From Candidatus Thiodiazotropha taylori (GTDB taxonomy: Bacteria > Pseudomonadota > Gammaproteobacteria > Chromatiales > Chromatiaceae): 17,537 nt of DNA. The translations under genes were made by a program, and so were the position numbers. Of this stretch, positions 6,996 to 13,841 are shown one piece after another; the first letter of the stretch is position 1, and each line of letters opens with the position of its first letter. Location of the stretch: positions 1-17,537 of the forward strand of contig JAHRHW010000040.1 in the NCBI GenBank assembly GCA_019100305.1, in the 5' to 3' direction. The notes under the pieces are model-generated. The model saw only the letters and a list, made by a program, of their open reading frames with translations. It was not told the DNA's origin and made no database searches.

Positions 6996-8192
6996 CTATC
7001 TCGCCTGCTTCACATCTGAAGGTTGCACCACATCGCCTGTATTGTTGTCCCAGGCGTTTCGTTCGTAGGTCACGATGGCTGCAATTTCAAGATCGTTCAG
7101 TGAACCCCAGGGCTGCATGGCAGTACCCTCTTTACCTTTGATGACAATCTCAAGGTGGGCTTCGATGGGGCCGGTTACCATCGCCGAACCTTTCAAACCA
7201 GGAAAGGCGGGAGGTAGCCCCATACCGCTGACCTGATGGCAGGCGGCGCATTTCGTGTCGTACAGGGTTTTTCCTTTCGCCATCAACTCGTCCAGGCTCC
7301 AGGTTTTGTCAGCGCTGGCTTCAGCCGCCGCTGCCACCTTGATGGCTTTTTGATCATCGACCCAGGCGGCAAACTGTTGTGGCGAAACGGATTCAACCAC
7401 GATCGGCATACGCGAGTGCCAGGTGCCGCATAGTTCTGCGCACTGGCCGCGAAAGACTCCTTCACGGTTGAGCTCAGCCCAGGTTTCGGTGACATAACCG
7501 GGAATGGCATCTTTTTTTACTGCCAGTTCCGGTACCCAGAAGGCGTGCAAGACATCAGCCGAGGTATGCAGGAAGCGTATTTTCTGTCCGGTCGGTAATA
7601 CCAGGCGATTGTCGACCTCTCTCAGATAGAGATCCCCTGATTCCTTTTCAGGTACATAGCGGCTTTCCACCTTGATGTCATGGTCCAGATAGTCAAACTC
7701 CCACCACCATTGATGGCCGGTGACTTTGACATCCAGAATATTCTCCTCTTTCGGTACATCCCAGACTTTTTTCAATACCGCATCCGCTTTACCGGCAATC
7801 GTGAGATCCACGCCCAGTACCATCACGGGAACAACCACCCAGGACCAGTTACCAAACCAGGAATTGTGGAAGTTCTGATCTGCCTGAAAGCCCCGGCTTT
7901 TTCGATGATAGTAGAGGGAGTAGAAGACGAAGCCGAAAACGATCAGCAACAGTACCGTTGTGATCTGCATCGTCAACATATGGATGTCATAGATCTCCTG
8001 GGCAACGTCAGCAGCCGGAGGAGGGAAATTGATACCATATTCCGCTCTAGATATATCGGCAAAAAACATGCCGGCAACTAAAATGCCGGTTAATGATGCC
8101 GTTTTAAGCTTGTATGATTGATTATTGATCAGCTGCTGAGTTGCCGACATGGGATGATTATCCTGTCGTTTAAAATTGTTATTGAACTTCAT
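6996..8192 (-). CDS. coxB: Cytochrome c oxidase subunit II with fused C-terminal cytochrome c domain (caa3 type)
   Basis: Subunit II receives electrons at the CuA centre. Numbered from ATG 8192 (398 residues), the order is: signal-type helix (about 30-50, ending ISRA), two membrane helices (about 72-92 and 115-134), VTGHQWWWEFDY, the CuA site (H216 in VLHAFWV, then C251, E253, C255, H259, M262 in CAELCGTWHSRM), and a C-terminal cytochrome c domain with CAACH (C315, C318, H319) and probable axial Met M359 in GTAMQPWG. The fused haem makes this a caa3-type oxidase. The start is uncertain: ATG 8192 sits five bases after the DUF2244 stop but has a poor ribosome-binding site, while ATG 8150 also leaves an intact signal segment and has a weak AGGA ten bases upstream. 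Confidence 0.96.
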   Translation of the reverse strand: MKFNNNFKRQDNHPMSATQQLINNQSYKLKTASLTGILVAGMFFADISRAEYGINFPPPAADVAQEIYDIHMLTMQITTVLLLIVFGFVFYSLYYHRKSRGFQADQNFHNSWFGNWSWVVVPVMVLGVDLTIAGKADAVLKKVWDVPKEENILDVKVTGHQWWWEFDYLDHDIKVESRYVPEKESGDLYLREVDNRLVLPTGQKIRFLHTSADVLHAFWVPELAVKKDAIPGYVTETWAELNREGVFRGQCAELCGTWHSRMPIVVESVSPQQFAAWVDDQKAIKVAAAAEASADKTWSLDELMAKGKTLYDTKCAACHQVSGMGLPPAFPGLKGSAMVTGPIEAHLEIVIKGKEGTAMQPWGSLNDLEIAAIVTYERNAWDNNTGDVVQPSDVKQAR

Positions 8193-8197
8193 ACGGC

Positions 8198-8677
8198 TCA
8201 GATGCCCTCGATTGCACTTTTCAGGTTGTGGGCGAGTGTTTCCCGCTCCTCTTCAATCAAATACTGTCCTACCTCAACGAATTGTCCATGGGAACCGATC
8301 AATAGCCGGCTTGGGTACCAGCCACTGGGGTCACGGTTTCTGATAATCTTCAGCCAGGATTTGTGAAAACACTGTTCCGATTCGACTCGACCGCTATTGA
8401 TGACTCTGACGTGTTTGCTGTCTATGCGGATGATCTGTTGGCTATGGGCACAGCAGCTTTGGCAATAGATGGCGATACCGATCAGGAGCACCTCCAGGCC
8501 GGCAAATGGCAGCACCAGCCAGGCACCAATCGAGTAGAAATAAGCGGCAACTGCCGAGCAGCAAAAGGCAAAGAAAAAGAACAACCACTTGGACTGCTGC
8601 CAAGTCAGGTTTCTGTTTGGATTGATGATGAGAACTGCTTCATCAGAATCACTGTTTTGACTATCCCTTGGGATCAT
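8198..8677 (-). CDS. DUF2244 domain membrane protein, first gene of the cox operon
   Basis: A 159-residue protein with two hydrophobic helices (about residues 31-50 and 54-73) followed by a C-terminal cytoplasmic-type domain with the WLKIIRNRD...SRLLIGSHGQFVEVGQYLIEEER pattern. This is the layout of DUF2244 integral-membrane proteins, which commonly precede coxB in proteobacteria. The function is not established; position suggests oxidase biogenesis. The ATG at 8677 has GGAA upstream. Only five bases separate its stop from the coxB ATG, so it is almost certainly co-transcribed with coxB and is the first gene after the intergenic region that should hold the operon promoter. Confidence 0.85.
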   Translation of the reverse strand: MIPRDSQNSDSDEAVLIINPNRNLTWQQSKWLFFFFAFCCSAVAAYFYSIGAWLVLPFAGLEVLLIGIAIYCQSCCAHSQQIIRIDSKHVRVINSGRVESEQCFHKSWLKIIRNRDPSGWYPSRLLIGSHGQFVEVGQYLIEEERETLAHNLKSAIEGI

Positions 8678-9200
8678 CTGCTATTCCGCACATCAGTGAC
8701 GGCCGGATTCTGCTAGGCGTCGTTTTATTGATCTATTACTTATTAAATAGGCCCTAGGACTGAAGAATAAGTCATAAACCAACTAAAACGCAATAACTAA
8801 GTTAATTTGTCGAGAATTAATTAAGGCATTGATTATTAATTAGAATAATTGAATATACTTTTTAAGTGCGCAGCATTCTGCATAGGTAGGTCCAATCAAT
8901 GGGGCAGAGCAGTGTGGAGGTCTCATGATGACAAGTTGATAAAATACTGTTGTTGAAGTGATTCTCTCTGTCATAGCGCTTCGACTCACTAGGTTGGTCA
9001 GGCAATTTTCCGATTTCACCAGTGAGATTGTGGGTATTTATTATAATTGTTAGTAAATACTTCGATTGCTTGTTTAATTGATTTTCCGCAGGCAATGTAC
9101 TGCTTGTATCGTGATGATCGTGGTTTTGAATTATCAGTCACTGTTCGCAGCTTACTTTTCAGTAGGTTCGCCGATCAGAAACTATTAAGAGAGTCTGTTC
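8678..9200. other. AT-rich divergent intergenic region (cox operon / P-type ATPase)
   Basis: This 523-bp gap separates the leftward cox operon from the rightward ATPase gene and is visibly richer in A+T than its neighbours. It should contain both promoters. I see an AT-only imperfect inverted repeat at 8815-8841 (AATTAATTAA / TTATTAATT, eight-base spacer) and a TATAAT near 9044, but no convincing matched -35 partner. A 77-codon minus-strand frame in it has only a TTG start and no recognisable features, so I do not call it a gene. Confidence 0.5.
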
Positions 9201-12053
9201 ATGTTTAGTGATATTTGGTGGAACGGTCTGGCGCTGTTGTGTCTATTCGTTGTGATCTTCACTCTTTTCAGAGTCTTTAAACCAACCAGACATACTGGCT
9301 CAGCACGGCCTGACAATTCCCAACAACTCGATGATCACTGGCATGCTTCCGAATTCAGCGCAGTGTTTGAAAGGTTTGATTCGGAGGAATCCGGGTTATC
9401 GAATGATCAGGCTAAAAAACACTTTGAACGCTATGGTGCAAATCGACTTCCAGAGCCAGAGCCGATACCGGCCTGGAAGCGTTTTCTTCATCAATTTCAC
9501 AATGTGCTGATCTATGTACTGATTGTTGCAGGGGTAGGCACCGCACTGCTGCAGCATTGGCTGGATGCCAGTGTTATCTTCGGCGTGGTGGTCATCAATG
9601 CCTTGATCGGCTATCTCCAGGAAGGCAAAGCAGAAAACGCCCTGAATGCCATTCGCCAGATGTTATCACCTCAGGCCATGGTGTTACGGGATGAAGTGCA
9701 GCTTACCATTGATGCTGAACAGCTGGTTGTTGGGGATGTTGTGCTGTTGCAATCAGGTGATCGGGTGCCAGCTGACCTGAGGCTGTTTCGGGTCAAGGGT
9801 CTTCAGCTGCAGGAGTCGGCATTAACCGGCGAATCGATGTCTGTTGAAAAGAGAGTCCAGGCACTTGAAAAGGAAGCGCCCCTCGGAGATCGGACAAATA
9901 TGGCCTACTCGGGAACCCTGGTCACTCATGGACAGGGCAGAGGGGTGGTGGTTGCCACTGGAGTCAATACAGAAATCGGTCGTATCGGTTCATTGGTTGC
10001 TGAGGTCCAATCCACAACGACACCACTGTTGCGCCAAATGGATCAATTTGGTCGTTGGCTGACCATTGGTATTCTGGCCGTAGCCGTAATCACATTTCTT
10101 TTCGGCATTTTATTGCAGGGTTACCAGGTTTCAGCGATGTTTCTGGCTGCTGTCAGTCTTGCTGTTGCCGCAATACCGGAGGGGTTACCGGTAATCATGA
10201 CCATCACCCTGGCAATCGGTGTGCAACGCATGGCGCAACGGAATGCAATCATCAGAAAGCTACCTGCTGTTGAGACTCTCGGCTCAGTGATGGTTATCTG
10301 TTCGGATAAAACCGGTACCCTGACACGTAATGAAATGGCTGTACGGACCATTGTTACCTGCCAGAACAGCTATAGCCTGACTGGTGATGGTTATGATCCA
10401 CATGGCTCCATTAACCTTGGGGGGCAACCGATTCAGGTCGAAGATCACCCGCAACTCGGTGAAGTGGTGAGGGCTGCGGTGTTGTGTAACGATGCTTCAC
10501 TGCAACAGCTTTTGAATAACGAATGGCGAGTTCATGGTGATCCCATGGAGGGAGCGCTACTGGTGGCTGGTGTAAAAGCCGGTCTCGATACAGAGGCGGC
10601 CATTCAGGAACATCCACGTTCCGACCTGATACCTTTTGAGTCTGAACATCGTTTCATGGCAACACTCCACCATAGTCACAGTGGCGGCGCTTTTATTATT
10701 GTCAAAGGCGCGCCGGAAAAACTGCTGGATATCTGTCGATTACAGAGGACCTTGACCGGTGACGAACCACTGGACCGGCAACGTTGGCTGAATCAGATCG
10801 ATGAGATGGGGAAACAGGGGCAGCGCGTATTGGCCATTGCAATCAAGCCTGCACCAATTAATAAGATTGAACTCGATTTTCAGGATATAGAGCAGGGAAT
10901 GATTCTGTTGGGTATGTTTGGTTTGATTGATCCTCCCAGGAGTGAGTCCATCGAAGCAATAAAGCAGTGTCAACAGGCCGGTATCAGGGTCAAAATGATT
11001 ACCGGGGATCATGCTGCAACCGCACAGGCAATCGCTAGGCAATTGCATCTGGAGAACAGTGATGATGCACTCACCGGGCTGGATCTTGAAAGATTGGATG
11101 ATCAACAACTGAGTGATCGGATCATGGATGTGGATGTTTTTGCCAGGGTGAGTCCTGAGCATAAGTTGAGGCTTGTCTCCCTGCTGCAGGATCAGCAACA
11201 GGTTGTTGCAATGACAGGAGACGGTATTAATGATGCCCCGGCATTGAAGCGTGCGGATGTAGGAACAGCAATGGGCCAGAATGGCACAGAAGCAGCAAAA
11301 GAGGCTTCTGAGATGGTACTTGCCGATGATAATTTTGCCTCAATCATTTCCGCTGTTGAGGAGGGAAGGACCGTTTATGACAATTTACAAAAAGCCATAC
11401 TCTTCATACTGCCGACAAACGGGGGGGAGGCTTTGATCATTCTTTCGGCGATCGTACTCGGATTCAATCAACTCCCTCTGACACCGGTACAAATCTTATG
11501 GGTCAACATGATCACAGCGGTGACTCTGGCTTTGGCGCTGGCTATGGAACCATCAGAGCCAGGTGTCATGCATCGTAAACCAAGAGAGGCTAGCGAGCCA
11601 CTGCTGACCCCGTTTCTGCTTTGGCGCATTCTGTTTGTCTCAATCATTCTCACTGGTGGGACCTTTGGTCTGTTCATAATGGCACGCGAACAGGGATTGA
11701 GTATCGAGGAAGCAAGAACCATCGCGGTCAATACCTTGGTAATGTTTGAGATCTTCTATCTGTTCAATTCTCGCTATATTACTGATTCCATAGTTAACTG
11801 GGGTGGGTTCGTCGGTAATCGATATGTACTCTATGCAATCGGACTATTGATAATCTTCCAGATGGGATTTACCTACCTGCCACAGCTGCAGTTTCTATTC
11901 GGAACTGCGCCAATATCAGCAGGCATGTGGTTTGTGATTGTCATGGTCGCATCGAGCGTGTTGATCCTGGTGGAGATAGAGAAACTGATCTATCGAATGG
12001 TCAGCCGCAACAAGGTATCGATACATGACCGGCATGCAGGCTCAAAAGGTTAA
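9201..12053 (+). CDS. P2-type cation-transporting ATPase (HAD-IC family)
   Basis: A 950-residue P-type ATPase that should move a cation across the inner membrane using ATP. Domains in order: an extra N-terminal helix (about 8-24), cation-ATPase N-terminal region (about 47-90), helices 1-2, actuator domain with LTGES (209-212), helix 4 with PEGLP (326-330), phosphorylation site DKTGTLT (D369), nucleotide-binding domain with KGAPE (502-506), hinge TGDGINDAP (672-680), then six C-terminal helices. It resembles SERCA/PMR1-type pumps: helix 5 has NxxE (N740, E743) and helix 6 has LWVNMIT (N769, T772). However, the helix-6 Asp that coordinates Ca2+ in SERCA is Ala here (A773), so Ca2+ specificity should not be assumed. 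ATG 9201 follows a modest AAGAGAG. It stands alone, convergent with the H1-like gene. Confidence 0.93.
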   Translation: MFSDIWWNGLALLCLFVVIFTLFRVFKPTRHTGSARPDNSQQLDDHWHASEFSAVFERFDSEESGLSNDQAKKHFERYGANRLPEPEPIPAWKRFLHQFHNVLIYVLIVAGVGTALLQHWLDASVIFGVVVINALIGYLQEGKAENALNAIRQMLSPQAMVLRDEVQLTIDAEQLVVGDVVLLQSGDRVPADLRLFRVKGLQLQESALTGESMSVEKRVQALEKEAPLGDRTNMAYSGTLVTHGQGRGVVVATGVNTEIGRIGSLVAEVQSTTTPLLRQMDQFGRWLTIGILAVAVITFLFGILLQGYQVSAMFLAAVSLAVAAIPEGLPVIMTITLAIGVQRMAQRNAIIRKLPAVETLGSVMVICSDKTGTLTRNEMAVRTIVTCQNSYSLTGDGYDPHGSINLGGQPIQVEDHPQLGEVVRAAVLCNDASLQQLLNNEWRVHGDPMEGALLVAGVKAGLDTEAAIQEHPRSDLIPFESEHRFMATLHHSHSGGAFIIVKGAPEKLLDICRLQRTLTGDEPLDRQRWLNQIDEMGKQGQRVLAIAIKPAPINKIELDFQDIEQGMILLGMFGLIDPPRSESIEAIKQCQQAGIRVKMITGDHAATAQAIARQLHLENSDDALTGLDLERLDDQQLSDRIMDVDVFARVSPEHKLRLVSLLQDQQQVVAMTGDGINDAPALKRADVGTAMGQNGTEAAKEASEMVLADDNFASIISAVEEGRTVYDNLQKAILFILPTNGGEALIILSAIVLGFNQLPLTPVQILWVNMITAVTLALALAMEPSEPGVMHRKPREASEPLLTPFLLWRILFVSIILTGGTFGLFIMAREQGLSIEEARTIAVNTLVMFEIFYLFNSRYITDSIVNWGGFVGNRYVLYAIGLLIIFQMGFTYLPQLQFLFGTAPISAGMWFVIVMVASSVLILVEIEKLIYRMVSRNKVSIHDRHAGSKG

Positions 12054-12218
12054 TACCCAGGAAACCTGGTTGGATAAAGCTCAGACTGAATCTCTTCAGT
12101 TGGTGGCTGGAATGGCTGTAGGCCGGGAATGATCTATTTCGTCCGGATTTATAAATGGAATAGGACCGGAATCAGTTGCGTATGATCTTAGGCAGGGGAG
12201 CTGAGGTTGGGGGAGGGA

Positions 12219-12249
12219 TTCACTGTCCTGAACAGGCCAGGACAGTGAA
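12219..12249. terminator. Hairpin between the convergent ATPase and H1-like genes
   Basis: A perfect 12-bp inverted repeat (TTCACTGTCCTG / CAGGACAGTGAA) with a seven-base loop lies 25 bp from the H1-like stop and 166 bp after the ATPase stop. Neither side has a strong T tract, so it is best seen as a shared 3'-end structure rather than a proven intrinsic terminator. A smaller hairpin (ACTGAA-TCTC-TTCAGT, 12085-12100) lies closer to the ATPase stop. Confidence 0.5.
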
Positions 12250-12273
12250 CTCAATTCTTCATGAATCGCCAGC

Positions 12274-12768
12274 TTATTCGGCAGCGGCAGCCACTTCTTT
12301 CTTAGCCCTGCGACGCCGACGGCGTGGTGAATCAACGGCTTTTTCGAGAGCTTTTGCACTCTTCTCAAAGTCTTTCATCATTTTCGCCCGGGCAGATTGC
12401 ATGGCTTTGTAGAGTCCCTTAGCCAGACGAACCGCCTTGCCTTGCTCACTGACCAGTGCGCTACGATCAGCCTTCACCTGCTTAAGCTTGTCTTGAGCAG
12501 CACTCAGACGCTCTTTAGCTTTTGCTTTGCTGGCTGGAGTTTTTGCACTACTGACCGCGGCGCGAGCTTTTGCTACACGTTCGCTGTTGGTTGCAAGCAT
12601 CTTGTCTTGACGCTCCAGTGCTTTTTCAGCTTTAGATAATCTGCTTAGTGCACGCTTGTTTGCTGCAGAAAGATTAGTGTCGGCTTGCAAAGCTTCTGTG
12701 ATTGCTTCCATAGAAACAACTTTTCTTTTTGCTCTACGACGCTTTTTTACAGTTTTCTTAAGTGCCAT
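12274..12768 (-). CDS. Lysine/arginine/alanine-rich histone-H1-like (AlgP-like) protein
   Basis: A 164-residue, strongly basic, low-complexity protein. It opens with a basic cluster (KKTVKKRRRAKRK), continues with a long Ala/Lys/Ser/Glu region predicted by eye to be helical or coiled coil (about residues 35-145), and ends in an arginine run plus AKKEVAAAAE. There is no signal peptide or membrane helix. Basic ends around an amphipathic helical core suggest binding to nucleic acid, as in bacterial histone-H1-like and AlgP-type proteins, but the repeat type differs from the classical KPAA repeats and homology is uncertain. ATG 12768 has a good TAGGAG site five bases upstream and a promoter match at 12801-12829. 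It is a single-gene unit convergent with the ATPase. Confidence 0.8.
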   Translation of the reverse strand: MALKKTVKKRRRAKRKVVSMEAITEALQADTNLSAANKRALSRLSKAEKALERQDKMLATNSERVAKARAAVSSAKTPASKAKAKERLSAAQDKLKQVKADRSALVSEQGKAVRLAKGLYKAMQSARAKMMKDFEKSAKALEKAVDSPRRRRRRAKKEVAAAAE

Positions 12769-12800
12769 TGGTACTCCTATATAATTGAATAGACTTGCAT

Positions 12801-12829
12801 AATATAGTTCGAGATGAGCATAAGAACAA
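12801..12829 (-). promoter_or_regulatory. Predicted sigma-70 promoter of the H1-like gene
   Basis: Read on the minus strand, TTGTTC (12829-12824), a 17-bp spacer and TATATT (12806-12801; five of six consensus bases) form a reasonable sigma-70 promoter. The predicted start near 12794 gives a leader of about 26 bases that includes the TAGGAG ribosome-binding site. Confidence 0.5.
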
Positions 12830-13089
12830 CACCTTATGACAATTTATTACAACAAAATCTATGAATTTATGACGAATACAACGAAATTTAGTCACTAAAC
12901 CACGTTAAATCGTAACTATGCTTTCGTCCGATCGTTTTTTTTCTTAAGCAATAAATAAATTCAGGAAGAGAATTAATTTAACCGCTCAGCAGTTTTTTAG
13001 TTGGGCAGTAAAAACTGTCAATCGATTTACCAGGGAGTGAATAGGTTTACGTTACGGGTAAAAAAACGATAAACAACGAAGGCTGAGAG

Positions 13090-13365
13090 ATGCATTACCA
13101 TCGATTGACCGATATCGATGGACAGAATCATTCAAAAAACTTCAGCCTGTTCTGCCGGTCAATCGAACAGGAGATGGCGTTGCTGAAGCAACTCGGCATT
13201 CTGCTCTCATTTCGACCACAAGATTTATCTGATTGGCTACCAATTCAAACCGGTTTTGTAATCGAAAGTATCTTCGATTCAGCGTCACCGAAGTCATCTC
13301 ATGAAAGCTGTCTTCAGCAGACATTTCAGCTGAGCAGAAGTAGTTTGTTCAGTGTGGCGTTTTGA
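13090..13365 (+). CDS. Doubtful small hypothetical protein
   Basis: A 91-codon frame begins with ATG 13090 and has AAGG seven bases upstream. The product has no signal peptide or membrane helix and no motif I recognise; it contains a short Leu-rich amphipathic stretch (about residues 26-44, EQEMALLKQLGILLSF) and a Ser-rich tail. It lies alone in an otherwise non-coding region. It could be a real orphan gene, a remnant of a decayed gene, or chance. An overlapping 60-codon minus-strand frame looks no better. Confidence 0.3.
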   Translation: MHYHRLTDIDGQNHSKNFSLFCRSIEQEMALLKQLGILLSFRPQDLSDWLPIQTGFVIESIFDSASPKSSHESCLQQTFQLSRSSLFSVAF

Positions 13366-13476
13366 CTGGATTGATTGGCCTGGTATTCGCTCTTGATTGA
13401 GTCGAAGTCAACTCCAGCACGCTCTCACTATTAACAGTTGTTACACCTTCTTCCAATAAAAGTGTGGGATTACTCT

Positions 13477-13528
13477 TGCACGATAATGAATCATTCGATG
13501 CTGTGCATGTTGAACAAAATTAGTGCAT
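13477..13528. promoter_or_regulatory. Candidate upstream activator sites for the sigma-54 promoter
   Basis: Three related half-sites cluster here: TGCAC at 13477-13481 and GTGCAT at 13503-13508 and 13523-13528. The last two are 20 bp apart, two helical turns, on the same face. They lie about 90-140 bp upstream of the predicted start at 13617, the usual distance for a bacterial enhancer-binding protein. The activator cannot be named from this. Confidence 0.35.
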
Positions 13529-13590
13529 AAGTTAGGAGCAATGTTAGGATGGTATTTATTAAGTCATTGAAATATATATCAAATAGATGT

Positions 13591-13606
13591 TGGCCCGTTT
13601 ACTGCA
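13591..13606 (+). promoter_or_regulatory. Predicted sigma-54 (RpoN) -24/-12 promoter
   Basis: TGGCCCGTTTACTGCA matches the sigma-54 consensus TGGCACG-N4-TTGCA at all but two positions. The invariant GG (13592-13593) and GC (13604-13605) are both present at the required spacing. The predicted start is near 13617, immediately before two hairpins that end in a terminator. Confidence 0.6.
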
Positions 13607-13616
13607 TATTGATCTG

Positions 13617-13687
13617 TGTTTCGAGCGTAAGCACGCTTTGAACATTGTGATCCTCCACATTATCCCGGCGCCTGCCGGGATTTTTTT
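13617..13687 (+). ncRNA. Predicted sigma-54-dependent small RNA, about 70 nt
   Basis: Start is set by the sigma-54 promoter and end by the T tract of an intrinsic terminator. The predicted RNA has a first hairpin at about 13620-13642 (TTCGAGCGT-AAGC-ACGCTTTGAA, with one bulge), a single-stranded linker with GATCCTCCACATT, and a GC-rich terminator hairpin with seven Ts. This layout (5' hairpin, exposed linker, terminator with U tail) is that of Hfq-type trans-acting sRNAs. The exposed CCUCC could pair with ribosome-binding sites. No open frame with a ribosome-binding site fits inside. The alternative is a sigma-54-driven, attenuated 5' leader of the SLC13 gene that follows on the same strand. 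I do not recognise a known RNA family. Confidence 0.5.
13662..13687 (+). terminator. Rho-independent terminator
   Basis: An 8-bp GC-rich perfect stem (ATCCCGGC / GCCGGGAT) with a GCCT loop is followed directly by a run of seven Ts (the first also closing the stem). It is a textbook intrinsic terminator on the plus strand and has no confident protein gene upstream of it on that strand. Confidence 0.85.
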
Positions 13688-13711
13688 GCCTGATCACAAT
13701 GCGGCTATACT
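13683..13711 (+). promoter_or_regulatory. Possible sigma-70 promoter for the SLC13 gene
   Basis: TATACT (13706-13711; five of six consensus bases) has only a weak -35 (TTTTTG, 17-bp spacing) overlapping the T tract of the upstream terminator. If used, the start would be near 13718, leaving a leader of about 124 bases before the permease ATG. Confidence 0.3.
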
Positions 13712-13841
13712 GGCCTAAAAGCGACCAGCGCTATCCATCCCTGTTTCATTCTCTTGCCTTTTTAAGAGTCGTATTACGATTTGCTTTGATTGCTGTGCTG
13801 GTTTGTTAACAGGCCCTGGAACAAACACCCAGTGGAAAGAA

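Larger units (their letters stand above)
12830..13590. other. Long AT-rich mostly non-coding stretch
   Basis: Between the H1-like promoter and the sigma-54 promoter there is about 760 bp with no confident gene. It holds an inverted repeat with arms CAGTTTTT / AAAAACTG (12990-13017), the doubtful small frame at 13090-13365, and the GTGCA/TGCAC cluster at 13477-13528. It has no tRNA-like or mobile-element signature. Confidence 0.45.

Noticed and set aside
8862..9095. Minus-strand 77-codon frame upstream of the cox operon
   Set aside because: It starts only with TTG, has no ribosome-binding site or motif and lies in AT-rich intergenic DNA.
12096..12368. Minus-strand 90-codon frame overlapping the H1-like gene
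   Set aside because: It runs out of frame through the 3' end of the H1-like gene and the convergent hairpin; no features support it.
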